Shown here piece by piece: positions 8,985 to 17,960 of a stretch of 64,000 bases of DNA. The stretch covers positions 185,282-249,281 of the forward strand of contig NZ_QORI02000006.1 of assembly GCF_003325755.1 (NCBI RefSeq), written 5' to 3'. Position 1 is the first letter of the stretch. Each line of letters starts with the position of its first letter. Both the position numbers and the translations under genes were made by a program. Below the pieces are notes generated by a model that saw only the letters and a list, made by a program, of their open reading frames with translations, was not told the origin of the DNA and ran no database searches. This stretch comes from Pseudomonas sp. SST3. GTDB lineage: Bacteria; Pseudomonadota; Gammaproteobacteria; Pseudomonadales; Pseudomonadaceae.

Positions 8985-10916
8985 TCAGGACTGGCTCATG
9001 ACCGCTAAGATTTTCTCTGCCAAGGCGTCCATATCGAAAGGCTTGCCGAGCCCGGGAAGTTTGCCGGCACGCCCGACAAGCTTATCGGCATAGCCAGTGG
9101 CGAGAATAACCGGCAGTTGCGGATAGCGGTCCCGGATCAAGTCAGCCAGTTGTGCACCAGTCATATGCGGCATGGCCTGATCGGTCAGGACCAGATCGAT
9201 GCTGTGCTGCGTCAGTACTTTCAGCGCCTGCTCGGCAGAGTCTGCCTCGACCACCTCGCAGCCAAGCTCTTCGAGCATTGCTGCGGTGGTCATCAACACC
9301 AGAGGGTCGTCGTCCACCGCCAGTACCTTCACGGCCATAAGGCATCGGGACTCAGGCTGCTGAAGCTTTTCGGCCTCCATGGCCACGGGGGCGTTGACCG
9401 CCAGAGGCAACCACAGCTCGGCGGTCGTGCCCTGGCCTTTCTCGCTCTTGAGCAACAGGCGGCCACCCGACTGAGCGGCAAGGCCGTGGACCATCGAGAG
9501 TCCAAGCCCCGTTCCCTTGCCGACGCCCTTGGTAGTGAAGAAAGGCTCCATCGCCTGCTCGAGCGTCACTTCGTCCATACCCGTGCCTTCGTCGGCCAGC
9601 GCCAGGCACACATAGTCGCCCGGCTCCAACGGCCCGCCCTTCGTAGCGAAACGGTATTCGCGTGCGGAGATAGTGACGGTGCCGCCATTGGGCATCGCGT
9701 CCCGCGCGTTAACCGCCAGATTCAGCAAAGCCATCTCGACCTGATTGGGATCCGCCAGAATCGGCTTGAGCGAAAGCGGAAACCGCGTCTCGATTTCAAT
9801 CCGAGGGCCAAGCGACTGTCTAAGCAGATCAGCCATGCCGCGCACCAGCGCGGCGACATCGACCAGCTCGAGATGCAGCTCCTGGCGCCGTGCGAACGCC
9901 AGCATGCGCTGGGACAGCGATATGCCGCGCTGTGCACCCTGAATCGCATTGTCCAGCAGTGGCATGATGCGGGGGTCATCCAGCACTCGCCGGCGCACGA
10001 TCTCCAGCCCGCCAACCACCGCCATGAGCAGGTTGTTGAAATCGTGGGCGATGCCGCCGGTAAGCCGACCGAGCGATTCCATCTTCTGCGATTGAAACAG
10101 CGCCTCGCGCGCCTTTTCCAACTCGCGCTGCGCCTCGACGCTTTCGGTGATGTCACGCGTAACCTTGGCGAACCCGATCAGGGTGCCCATGTCACTGCGG
10201 ATCGGATCGACTACCACGCTCGCCCAGAAGCGCGAGCCGTCTTTACGCACACGCCACCCCTGACTCACGAACCGCCCTTCCCTCAGGGCCGTATCCAGGC
10301 CACGCTGTGGAGCGCCGTTCAGCCGATCTTCTTCGGTGAAAAAGACGGCGTAATGCTGACCGATGATTTCATCCGGCCGATAGCCCTTGATGCGTTCGGC
10401 ACCGAGATTCCAGTTGGTCACCCGCCCGGTCGGATCGAGCATGTAAATTGCGTAGTCGGTGACGCTCTGGACCAGCAGACGAAACTGCTGCTCACTCTGC
10501 TTCAGCGAGTCCTCGGCCAGCTTTCGCTCGGTCAGGTCGCGGGTAATCTTGGCGAAGCCGAGCAAACCGCCGGTTGGCGACCAGATCGGATCGACCACCA
10601 CATGGCACCAGAAGCGGGCGCCATCCTTGCGCACCCGCCAGCCTTCGCCCTCGAAGCGACCTTCGCTGACAGCGGTAGCCAGTGCGCGCTGGGGCAGCCC
10701 CGCGGCACGGTCAATATCGGTGTAGAAACGGGAGAAATGCTGGCCGATGATTTCGGCCTCTTCGTATCCCTTGAAGCGCCTTGCGCCCGCATTCCAACTG
10801 ACGATATGGCCGTTGGCGTCGAGCATGTAGATGGCGTAGTCAGTTACAGCGTCGACCAGTAGTCGATATCTATCCTGCGCGATCAATGACACGTCGAACG
10901 GTGTCATCTCTTGCAT
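8985..10916 (-). CDS. Soluble PAS-PAS hybrid sensor histidine kinase with receiver
   Basis: The 643-residue protein has two near-identical PAS domains (about 12-135 and 144-262, each with TDYAIYMLD...W N...GAxRxKGY), a HisKA domain with phospho-acceptor His291 (GGIAHDFNN), a HATPase domain (NLAVNARDAMPNG, DEGTGMD, GKGTGLGLSMVHG), and a C-terminal receiver with Asp535-537, phospho-acceptor Asp579 (VLTDQAMPHM) and Lys625 (GKPFD). There is no membrane segment, so it senses a cytoplasmic cue; the ligand or cofactor of the PAS domains is unknown. GGAG lies 6 bases before the ATG. It sits between benR and benA on the same strand. No DNA-binding partner is next to it except BenR. Confidence 0.9.
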   Translation of the reverse strand: MQEMTPFDVSLIAQDRYRLLVDAVTDYAIYMLDANGHIVSWNAGARRFKGYEEAEIIGQHFSRFYTDIDRAAGLPQRALATAVSEGRFEGEGWRVRKDGARFWCHVVVDPIWSPTGGLLGFAKITRDLTERKLAEDSLKQSEQQFRLLVQSVTDYAIYMLDPTGRVTNWNLGAERIKGYRPDEIIGQHYAVFFTEEDRLNGAPQRGLDTALREGRFVSQGWRVRKDGSRFWASVVVDPIRSDMGTLIGFAKVTRDITESVEAQRELEKAREALFQSQKMESLGRLTGGIAHDFNNLLMAVVGGLEIVRRRVLDDPRIMPLLDNAIQGAQRGISLSQRMLAFARRQELHLELVDVAALVRGMADLLRQSLGPRIEIETRFPLSLKPILADPNQVEMALLNLAVNARDAMPNGGTVTISAREYRFATKGGPLEPGDYVCLALADEGTGMDEVTLEQAMEPFFTTKGVGKGTGLGLSMVHGLAAQSGGRLLLKSEKGQGTTAELWLPLAVNAPVAMEAEKLQQPESRCLMAVKVLAVDDDPLVLMTTAAMLEELGCEVVEADSAEQALKVLTQHSIDLVLTDQAMPHMTGAQLADLIRDRYPQLPVILATGYADKLVGRAGKLPGLGKPFDMDALAEKILAVMSQS

Positions 10917-11033
10917 GGAAACTCCAACTCCCGATTGATTTGATCAGGATTATGGTTAGCGAAACGCTGGAATGAAAGATTCGTGAAGTTATTGTTTGTA
11001 ATCGCGCCCCGATCAGCGCGATTACCAAACTTA

Positions 11034-11987
11034 TCAGTGATGCTTGCGCAACGTATCGGACGGCAGCTCGCCGAACGTGCTCTTGTAGGTTTCGGAAAAA
11101 CGGCCGAGATGGAGGAATCCATAGTCCATGGCGATTTCAGTGATGTTGCGGACCTTGGACGAGGGATCGCTCAGGCGGCCGTGGATCTGCTCCAGCTTGC
11201 GCTGGCGAATGTATGATTTGGGCGTCGTACCGACCTTGCGGTCGAACAGCATGTACAGCGAACGCGCACTCATGTTCGCCAGCTGCGCCAACTGTTCGAT
11301 CGAGATGTCTCTCTTCAGATGCTCGTCGATGTAGTCGGCGATGCGCCCGAATGATGGGCAACTGTCGCCCAACGGTTCGCGATAGATGTTGTTAGCCAGC
11401 GTGCATAGCAGCTTCGAGGCGATGATGCGGCTGTACTGCTCCTGTAACTGCGGCACGCAGTGTTCAGCTTCGGCTTCCTGGCAGATCAGCCCGAGCAGGC
11501 TTTCGATCCCTTCGAGCTGCTTGAGATCGTAGCGGCTGGCGGTGAACCGGATGCCCTCGCCTGGTGCGCGCCACTGGTTCTCGGCACAGGCCTTTTCCAG
11601 AAACGAGGCCGGCAGCTTGACGATGAGCTTTTCGCAGTCATCTGAATAGGTCAGATCGACCGGATCGTCCGGGTTGATCAACAACAGCTCGCCGGGCGTG
11701 AAATAGTGCTCCTGACCACGGCCGCGCCAGAGGCAGTGACCGCGCTGCAACAACTGCAGGTGGTAGATCGTTTCCAGCGCCGCGGACGTAACGTGCACGC
11801 TGCCACCGTAACTCAGCCGGCACAGGTCAAGCTTGCCAAACGTGCAGTGACTCAGGCTGGCTTGCGGACTGCCGGTACGTGGCAATTGAATGCAGTGCGC
11901 ACCAACATGCTGATTGACGTACTCCGATACGGCATGGGGATCGGCACGCTCGAAGATCCTGCTTCTTGCATTCAGCAGACTATCCAT
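11034..11987 (-). CDS. benR: AraC/XylS-family activator of benzoate genes
   Basis: The 317-residue protein resembles BenR/XylS. It has the N-terminal effector region (MDSLLNARSRIFERADPHAV, HVGAHCIQL) and a C-terminal pair of helix-turn-helix motifs (ISIEQLAQLANMSARSLYMLFDRKVG and ITEIAMDYGFLHLGRFSETYKSTFGELPSDTLR). In Pseudomonas, BenR with benzoate activates benABCD. It is the first gene of the minus-strand block, and the two target repeats upstream of benA match its expected site. Confidence 0.93.
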   Translation of the reverse strand: MDSLLNARSRIFERADPHAVSEYVNQHVGAHCIQLPRTGSPQASLSHCTFGKLDLCRLSYGGSVHVTSAALETIYHLQLLQRGHCLWRGRGQEHYFTPGELLLINPDDPVDLTYSDDCEKLIVKLPASFLEKACAENQWRAPGEGIRFTASRYDLKQLEGIESLLGLICQEAEAEHCVPQLQEQYSRIIASKLLCTLANNIYREPLGDSCPSFGRIADYIDEHLKRDISIEQLAQLANMSARSLYMLFDRKVGTTPKSYIRQRKLEQIHGRLSDPSSKVRNITEIAMDYGFLHLGRFSETYKSTFGELPSDTLRKHH

Positions 11988-12018
11988 CTCAAGGCACTCT
12001 TTGTCTTTTTTATAGTTA

Positions 12019-12048
12019 GGCAGGCGTCATCGTGAGGTGACGCCTGCC
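12019..12048 (-). terminator. Strong hairpin between the LysR gene and benR
   Basis: GGCAGGCGTCA (12019-12029) and TGACGCCTGCC (12038-12048) form a perfect 11-bp stem with an 8-base loop. Reading the minus strand it lies after the LysR gene and before benR. The following bases are not a clean T run, so termination is possible but not certain. The rest of the 229-bp gap (11988-12216) shows no gene and should hold the benR promoter. Confidence 0.55.
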
Positions 12049-12216
12049 CTCGTCGCACGGGACCGGGACTGTGGTCGCTCAGCCTGTGCGCGAAGCATAT
12101 CGCTGCTGCCAAGCATAGGAGATTGGACGAACGGCCAACATCCGTACCGTCCGGTAACCGCACGTTTTCGTATCCCGCTGACCGGTGGACGCCCCGGCTT
12201 TCGTACCCTGCGGCAA

Positions 12217-13116
12217 TCAGGCGAGCACGCGCGGATAGCCCTGCTCCGCGCACAGGGTGTCAGCGATGGCCTGGGCAGCCACCGAGAGCTCATGCCCGGG
12301 TTTGGTCAGGATGCCAACCGGCTTTTCGATGACAGGGTCGCCCAAGGCCACACACCGCGCACCGAGTTCCAGCATCTGCTCGCGACACAGCGCCGGCACC
12401 GCACTGACCCCCAGGCCGCTGGCGACCATGCGCCCGACCGTGGCCAGCTGATGACTCTCGAACTGCACCGGCAGGCTGCAGCCACGCTGGCGCAGGTGAT
12501 CTTCGAGCATGTAGCGCACGGTAGAGGGTCGCTGCAGCGTAATGAAGGGATGCTGGAGCAATTCAGACCAGCTCAGTTCACCATCATGAGCCAAGGCCGA
12601 ATCAGCCGGCACCACCGCGACGAAGCGATCCGTGTAGAGCGGAGTGAAACTCAGCGGTGAGCTGGGCTCCGGCTCGAAGGCTATGCCCAGTTCGACTTGC
12701 CGATCCCGCACCATCTCCATGACCTGTTCATTGATCACGTCATGCACCGTGACGCTGATCGAGGGGTATTGATCACGAAAGGTACGCAGCACCGACGGCA
12801 ACAGATTGCCGGCGAATGATGGCATCGATGCCAACGCAACCCGGCCCTGTTTCAAGGTGAAGCGCTGGCGCAACTCGTCTTCGGCATTGTCCCAATCGGC
12901 CAGTAACCGACGCGCCAGTGGCAACAGCGCCTCGCCTTCGGGCGTCAGGCTTACCGCGCGCGTAGTACGGCTGAACAGCCGTCCCCCCAGGCCGTCTTCC
13001 AGCGCCTTGATAGTCAGACTCAGCGCCGATTGCGATAGATGCAGGCGCTCGCACGCCTGGGCAAAGCTCAGGGTATGCGCCACCGCGAGAAAGGCGCGCA
13101 GCTGTTTTACGGTCAT
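12217..13116 (-). CDS. LysR-family regulator divergent from the ketoacid cluster
   Basis: The 299-residue protein has an N-terminal winged helix-turn-helix (MTVKQLRAFLAVAHTLSFAQ, HLSQSALSLTIKALEDGLGG) and a LysR substrate-binding domain. The open frame runs to 13182 with earlier ATGs at 13152 and 13182. I prefer 13116 because LysR proteins normally start a few residues before this motif and total about 300 residues. It is divergent from the CoA-transferase/thiolase/permease genes, so it probably controls them, with a short-chain ketoacid or its CoA ester as likely signal. This is inferred from position only. It is not next to catB, so I do not call it CatR. Confidence 0.9.
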   Translation of the reverse strand: MTVKQLRAFLAVAHTLSFAQACERLHLSQSALSLTIKALEDGLGGRLFSRTTRAVSLTPEGEALLPLARRLLADWDNAEDELRQRFTLKQGRVALASMPSFAGNLLPSVLRTFRDQYPSISVTVHDVINEQVMEMVRDRQVELGIAFEPEPSSPLSFTPLYTDRFVAVVPADSALAHDGELSWSELLQHPFITLQRPSTVRYMLEDHLRQRGCSLPVQFESHQLATVGRMVASGLGVSAVPALCREQMLELGARCVALGDPVIEKPVGILTKPGHELSVAAQAIADTLCAEQGYPRVLA

Positions 13117-13271
13117 AAGGTCCGATCCACGGGACGTGCGATTCACAGTCATCGCATTATTTTGATTCGTTTTATCAATCAATATCGCTTAAAAATCAAC
13201 TTAACAAATCACTTATCAGCAGGAACACTCGGTCGCACGACATGCGTCTCCAACAATAAGAGGAATGGTTC

Positions 13272-13970
13272 ATGGCTGGTTTCGACAAGCGCGTCAGCAC
13301 CTACGCCGAAGCCCTCGACGGGCTCCAGGACGGCATGACCGTGCTGGCCGGTGGCTTCGGTCTGTGTGGCATCCCGGAAAATCTGATCGCCGAGATCAAG
13401 CGCAAGGGCACCCGCGACCTGACGGTGGTTTCGAACAACTGCGGCGTCGATGGCTTCGGCCTGGGTGTGCTGCTGGAAGACCGTCAGATTCGCAAGATGA
13501 TCGCCTCCTACGTCGGCGAGAACGGGTTGTTCGAGAAGCAATTGCTCGACGGCGAGCTGGAAGTCGAGCTAACGCCCCAAGGCACCCTGGCCGAGAAGAT
13601 GCGCGCAGGCGGCGCCGGGATTCCGGCCTTCTACACCGCCACCGGCTATGGCACGCCCATCGCCGAAGGTAAGGATGTCCGCGAGTTCAACGGCCGCCCG
13701 CACATCCTCGAACACGCCATCACCGGCGACTTCGCCATCGTCAAAGGATGGAAGGCCGACCGCTACGGCAACGTGATCTACCGGCATACCGCGCAGAATT
13801 TCAACCCGCTGGCGGCAGCCGCCGGCAAGATCACGGTGGTCGAGGTCGAGGAGATCGTCGAGCCCGGCGAGATCGACCCCACCCAGATCCACACGCCCGG
13901 CATCTACGTCGACCGCATCATTTGCGGCACCTTCGAGAAGCGCATCGAAAAGCGCACCGTCCGTAGCTAA
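13272..13970 (+). CDS. 3-oxoacid CoA-transferase subunit A
   Basis: The 232-residue protein has the family I CoA-transferase alpha signature ([19 protein letters not shown]) and [21 protein letters not shown]. It resembles succinyl-CoA:acetoacetate transferase subunit A (ScoA/AtoD type), which moves CoA onto acetoacetate. It forms a two-gene enzyme with the next frame, 22 bp downstream. A PcaI role (3-oxoadipate) is an alternative because of the nearby ben-cat genes. The AtoE-type permease and biosynthetic-type thiolase downstream favour acetoacetate use. Confidence 0.93.
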   Translation: MAGFDKRVSTYAEALDGLQDGMTVLAGGFGLCGIPENLIAEIKRKGTRDLTVVSNNCGVDGFGLGVLLEDRQIRKMIASYVGENGLFEKQLLDGELEVELTPQGTLAEKMRAGGAGIPAFYTATGYGTPIAEGKDVREFNGRPHILEHAITGDFAIVKGWKADRYGNVIYRHTAQNFNPLAAAAGKITVVEVEEIVEPGEIDPTQIHTPGIYVDRIICGTFEKRIEKRTVRS

Positions 13971-13992
13971 TCAAAAGAATAAGGAATAGACG

Positions 13993-14649
13993 ATGGCACT
14001 CTCTCGCGAACAAATGGCCCAGCGCGTCGCCCGCGAACTGCAGGACGGCTACTACGTGAACCTCGGCATCGGCATCCCGACCCTCGTCGCCAACTACGTG
14101 CCCAAGGGCATGGAAGTGATGCTGCAGTCGGAGAACGGCCTGCTCGGCATGGGCACTTTTCCTACTGAGGAAGAGCTCGACGCCGATATGATCAACGCCG
14201 GCAAGCAGACTGTTACGGCGCGCATCGGCGCGTCCATCTTCAACTCGGCGGAATCCTTCGCGATGATCCGCGGCGGGCACATCGACCTCACCGTGCTTGG
14301 CGCCTTCGAGGTTGACGTACAGGGCAACATCGCCTCGTGGATGATCCCCGGCAAGCTGGTCAAAGGCATGGGCGGCGCCATGGACCTGGTCGCCGGTGCC
14401 GAGAACATCATCGTGCTGATGACGCACGCTTCGAAGGACGGCGAGTCCAAGTTGCTGCCCAAGTGCACCCTGCCGCTGACCGGCGCTGGCTGCATCAAGC
14501 GCGTACTGACCGATCTGGCTTACCTGGAGATCGAGAATGGCGCCTTCGTGCTCAAGGAGCGCGCGCCGGGCGTCAGCGTCGAAGAAATCGTCGCCAAGAC
14601 TGCCGGCGAGCTGGTGGTACCGGAACACGTGCCGGAAATGACGTTCTGA
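13993..14649 (+). CDS. 3-oxoacid CoA-transferase subunit B
   Basis: The 218-residue beta subunit carries the catalytic glutamate in the SENG motif (Glu47, LQSENGLLGMG) and the oxyanion/CoA loop GIGIPTLV (about 25-32). Length is normal for ScoB/AtoA. It follows subunit A by 22 bp with AAGGAATAGACG before the ATG. A single REP arm and a leader of about 100 bp separate it from the thiolase. Confidence 0.94.
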   Translation: MALSREQMAQRVARELQDGYYVNLGIGIPTLVANYVPKGMEVMLQSENGLLGMGTFPTEEELDADMINAGKQTVTARIGASIFNSAESFAMIRGGHIDLTVLGAFEVDVQGNIASWMIPGKLVKGMGGAMDLVAGAENIIVLMTHASKDGESKLLPKCTLPLTGAGCIKRVLTDLAYLEIENGAFVLKERAPGVSVEEIVAKTAGELVVPEHVPEMTF

Positions 14650-14664
14650 GCGCACACGCTTCCC

Positions 14665-14686
14665 TGTAGGAGCGAGCTTGCTCGCA
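14665..14686. repeat. Single REP arm upstream of the thiolase
   Basis: TGTAGGAGCGAGCTTGCTCGCA is the same REP arm as at 5773. It lies in the 99-bp gap between the CoA-transferase beta gene and the thiolase. No inverted partner is present here. Confidence 0.8.
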
Positions 14687-14748
14687 GACTCTACAGAGCC
14701 CAGCAACCGCTCGCTCTCTACAACACCCGACTCAACCGGAGCAAGAAC

Positions 14749-15930
14749 ATGCAAGACGTCGTCATCGTTGCAGCGACCCGTACCGCCATCGGCTCCTTTC
14801 AGGGCGCGCTGGCCAATATCGCCGCGCCGGACCTGGGCGCGGCGGTCATCAAGAATCTGCTCGCCCATACCGGGCTGAACCCCGCCGACGTGGACGAAGT
14901 GATCCTCGGCCAGGTGCTGACCGCAGGGGCCGGCCAGAACCCGGCACGGCAAACGTCGATCAAGGCTGGCCTGCCACACGCCGTGCCCTCGTTCACCCTG
15001 AACAAGGTCTGCGGCTCCGGCCTCAAGGCGCTGCATCTGGCCACCCAGGCGATTCGCTGCGGCGACGCCGAGGTCATCATTGCCGGCGGCCAGGAAAGCA
15101 TGAGCCTGGCACCCTACGTACTGCCAAAGGCCCGCACCGGGCTGCGCATGGGCCATGCCGAACTGGTCGACTCGATGATCAGCGATGGGCTGTGGGATGC
15201 GTTCAACGATTTCCATATGGGCATCACTGCCGAAAATCTGGTGGACAAATACGGCATCAGCCGCGAGGCGCAAGACGCCTTTGCCGCGTCCTCGCAGCAA
15301 AAAGCGGTTGCGGCCATTGAGGCCGGGCGCTTCAAGGACGAGATCACTCCGGTTGAGATTCCTCAGCGCAAGGGTGAGCCGCTTCGTTTCGATACCGACG
15401 AGCAGCCGCGCGCCGGTACGACCGCCGAAGCGCTGGCCAAGTTGCGCCCTGCCTTCAAGAAAGACGGCAGCGTCACGGCCGGTAACGCTTCCAGTCTCAA
15501 CGACGGCGCCGCCGCGGTGTTGCTGATGAGCGCGGACAAGGCCAAAGCTCTCGGTTTGCCGGTACTGGCACGGATTAAGGCCTACGCCAATGCTGGTGTT
15601 GACCCGGCGATCATGGGCATCGCCCCGGTGTCGGCGACCCGCCGCTGCCTGGACAAGGCCGGCTGGTCGCTGGAGGACGTCGATCTGATCGAGGCCAACG
15701 AAGCCTTCGCCGCGCAAGCGCTGTCGGTCGGTCAGGAGCTGGGCTGGGACGCCAGCAAGGTCAACGTCAACGGCGGCGCCATCGCCCTGGGACACCCGAT
15801 AGGCGCCTCGGGCTGCCGCGTCCTGGTCACGCTGGTGCACGAAATGATTCGCCGCGACGTTAAGAAAGGGCTCGCCACCTTGTGCATAGGCGGCGGGCAA
15901 GGCGTCGCACTGGCAATTGAGCGCGACTGA
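14749..15930 (+). CDS. atoB: Acetyl-CoA acetyltransferase (thiolase)
   Basis: The 393-residue thiolase II has all catalytic residues: nucleophile Cys88 (NKVCGSG), His349 (GHPIGASG) and Cys379 (CIGGGQG). It would cleave acetoacetyl-CoA into two acetyl-CoA, following the CoA-transferase. The start [19 protein letters not shown] is canonical. A second thiolase is encoded at 55.2-56.4 kb but groups with the BktB type; this one matches the general AtoB/PhaA type. Confidence 0.95.
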   Translation: MQDVVIVAATRTAIGSFQGALANIAAPDLGAAVIKNLLAHTGLNPADVDEVILGQVLTAGAGQNPARQTSIKAGLPHAVPSFTLNKVCGSGLKALHLATQAIRCGDAEVIIAGGQESMSLAPYVLPKARTGLRMGHAELVDSMISDGLWDAFNDFHMGITAENLVDKYGISREAQDAFAASSQQKAVAAIEAGRFKDEITPVEIPQRKGEPLRFDTDEQPRAGTTAEALAKLRPAFKKDGSVTAGNASSLNDGAAAVLLMSADKAKALGLPVLARIKAYANAGVDPAIMGIAPVSATRRCLDKAGWSLEDVDLIEANEAFAAQALSVGQELGWDASKVNVNGGAIALGHPIGASGCRVLVTLVHEMIRRDVKKGLATLCIGGGQGVALAIERD

Positions 15931-16068
15931 AGAGGCTCATCCGCCTCCGCCATCGAGGTTCGCTGTCCTGTCACGGTGGCCGGATAGCCTATTACACCGC
16001 TTCACCTCAACTGCGGCACCCTGGGAGACCGGTGCCGCCCTCCCTAAGAAAAATAATGCAGGATCACC

Positions 16069-17409
16069 ATGCTTAACACCGTAACCGCGTGGAGCGTCAA
16101 GCTCGTACAGCGCTACCTTCCCTCCCCCTTCGTTTTCGCCATACTGCTGAGCCTCATCGTGCTCGCCACCAGCATGCTCATCACCGGCCAAGGCTTGCCG
16201 GCGATGGCCAAGCACTGGGGCACCGGCTTCTGGAATCTGTTGACCTTCGCTATGCAGATGGCGCTGATTCTGGTCACCGGTCATGCACTGGCCAGCGCCC
16301 CCCTGATACATCGTCTGCTTGCCGGATTGGCACGTACCGCCAAAACACCCGGCCGAGCCGTCGTGCTGGTCACGCTGATAGCGCTGGCCGGTTCCTGGAT
16401 CAACTGGGGCTTCGGTCTGGTCATCGGCGCGGTGTTCGCCCGCGCCCTGGCGCGTGAGGTCAAAGGCGTCGACTACCCCCTGCTGGTGGCGGCGGCCTAC
16501 TCGGGTTTCCTGATTTGGCATGGCGGCCTGTCCGGCTCCATTCCGCTGTCACTGGCCACCGGCGGCGCGGACGTCGAACGTATGACCGGCGGGGTCGTGA
16601 CAGCCGCCATCGGCGTTGGCGACACGCTGTTTACCACCCTGAACCTGACCATCATTGCCCTGTTGGTGATCGGCCTGCCCATTCTCAACTGGGCGATGCA
16701 CCCCAAGCAGCCGAAGGTCGCCGACCCGGCACTGCTGCTTGATCCCGAACATGAGCCCTTGCCGCGCGGCACCTTGGCGCAACGCCTGGACGACAGCCGT
16801 ATCCTCAACCTGATCATCGTCGCACTGGGTGCCATCTACTTCGGTTATTACTTCGCTGAGAACGGCTTCGCCCTGACGCTGAACATCGTCATCGGTCTGT
16901 TCCTGTTCATCGGTCTGGCGCTGCATGGTTCACCGGAGCGCTACATGCGCGCCGTCCAGGACGGTATTGGCGGCATCAGCGGCATCGTCATTCAGTTTCC
17001 CTTCTACGCCGGGATCATGGGCATGATGGTCGGTGCCAACGCTGACGGGCTTTCGCTAGGCAAGCAGATCACCGACACCTTCATCGCCTGGTCGTCGGCC
17101 GATACCTTCCCGGTGCTGGCTTTCCTCAGCGCCGGTCTGGTCAACGTCTTCGTGCCGTCCGGTGGCGGTCAATGGGCGGTGCAAGGGCCGATCATGCTGC
17201 CTGCCGGCCAAGCACTCGGCGTGACGCCAGCAGTCACGGCCATGGCGATTGCCTGGGGCGATGCCTGGACCAACATGGTCCAACCCTTCTGGGCATTGCC
17301 GATCCTCGGCATCGTTGGCCTTGGCGCGCGGGACATCATGGGCTACTGCCTGCTGATGCTGGTGTATTCGGGCATCGTCATTTCGGGCTGTTTGTACTTC
17401 CTCGGCTGA
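16069..17409 (+). CDS. atoE: Short-chain fatty acid permease (AtoE family)
   Basis: The 446-residue protein has about 12 hydrophobic segments and AtoE-family landmarks: YLPSPFVFAILLSLIV at the N-terminus, NWGFGLVIGAVFARALARE, FVPSGGGQWAVQGPIMLPA and DAWTNMVQPFWALPILGI. It probably imports acetoacetate or short-chain fatty acids for the upstream enzymes. It is the last gene of the cluster, 138 bp after the thiolase, and is followed by a strong hairpin. Confidence 0.93.
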   Translation: MLNTVTAWSVKLVQRYLPSPFVFAILLSLIVLATSMLITGQGLPAMAKHWGTGFWNLLTFAMQMALILVTGHALASAPLIHRLLAGLARTAKTPGRAVVLVTLIALAGSWINWGFGLVIGAVFARALAREVKGVDYPLLVAAAYSGFLIWHGGLSGSIPLSLATGGADVERMTGGVVTAAIGVGDTLFTTLNLTIIALLVIGLPILNWAMHPKQPKVADPALLLDPEHEPLPRGTLAQRLDDSRILNLIIVALGAIYFGYYFAENGFALTLNIVIGLFLFIGLALHGSPERYMRAVQDGIGGISGIVIQFPFYAGIMGMMVGANADGLSLGKQITDTFIAWSSADTFPVLAFLSAGLVNVFVPSGGGQWAVQGPIMLPAGQALGVTPAVTAMAIAWGDAWTNMVQPFWALPILGIVGLGARDIMGYCLLMLVYSGIVISGCLYFLG

Positions 17410-17415
17410 CAAAAA

Positions 17416-17442
17416 AGGCTGACGCCGCAACGGCGTCAGCCT
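17416..17442. terminator. Hairpin terminator after atoE
   Basis: AGGCTGACGCCG and CGGCGTCAGCCT pair perfectly (12 bp) around CAA. Six A residues precede it, so on the minus strand it ends in a T run; on the plus strand the tail is ctctcc. It lies 6 bp past the atoE stop and most likely ends that operon. Confidence 0.8.
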
Positions 17443-17960
17443 CTCTCCATGTAGGCGGCAGCCTTTCACCCATCAGGAATCAGGGCAACCACACAATGGT
17501 GGGCTGAAGCCTACCTTACAGGTCGGTAAACGCCGCCGGCTCTGAGACGAACCAGCCCGCCTGAACGCTCGCCATCATCCGCCGGGCTGCGTGCATTACA
17601 TGCCGTGCGCGCGGCATGCGGCGATAGGTCATCTTGAACGAACCGTCAACTGATGAGCCGCTCTGGCACGGGCGTTTCGCTTAATTTCCCGACATATCCG
17701 CTCGTCTGAATGGAGTTTCTTGCCATATCCAGACAGCAACTTTTTCTTACACAATCGTGTCGCAGTTAACAGACAGCGCAGCGCATCTGTGAAGCAAAGG
17801 AAATAGGCCTGACTGCAATCCCCCTTCGGGCATGCAGCAAAGGGCGAGGAGTCTTCAGCGAACGCACCGATAGGCAGTCATCGGTATGTGGTGGTTCACC
17901 GCTAAGCCGCGGTTCTGATCCTAGAACGGCGGCGGATGTTCAGGGATAGGGAAAAGGACG
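17443..17960. other. 518-bp gene-free leader before the MBOAT cluster
   Basis: No convincing coding frame was found. It contains one copy of the ggtgggctgaagcctacc repeat (17499-17516), a 7-bp palindrome CATGCCG...CGGCATG near 17600, and AT-rich DNA at 17690-17790 (atttcccgacatatcc, ctttttcttacacaatcg) that could hold a promoter. The long untranslated stretch suggests the downstream four-gene operon is regulated, but I see no recognisable operator. Confidence 0.6.

Noticed and set aside
9117..10862. 581-residue open frame on the plus strand
   Set aside because: It is antisense to the hybrid histidine kinase.
12217..13116. LysR gene as catR
   Set aside because: It is divergent from the ketoacid cluster and over 9 kb from catB, so position does not support that role.
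13918..15900. 660-residue open frame on the minus strand
   Set aside because: It is the antisense shadow of the CoA-transferase beta and thiolase genes, which have complete family motifs; the frame is open because of high GC third positions.
17664..17680. TGGCACGGGCGTTTCGC as a sigma-54 promoter for the MBOAT cluster
   Set aside because: The -24 half is good but the GC expected 10 bp after GG is absent (TC instead).
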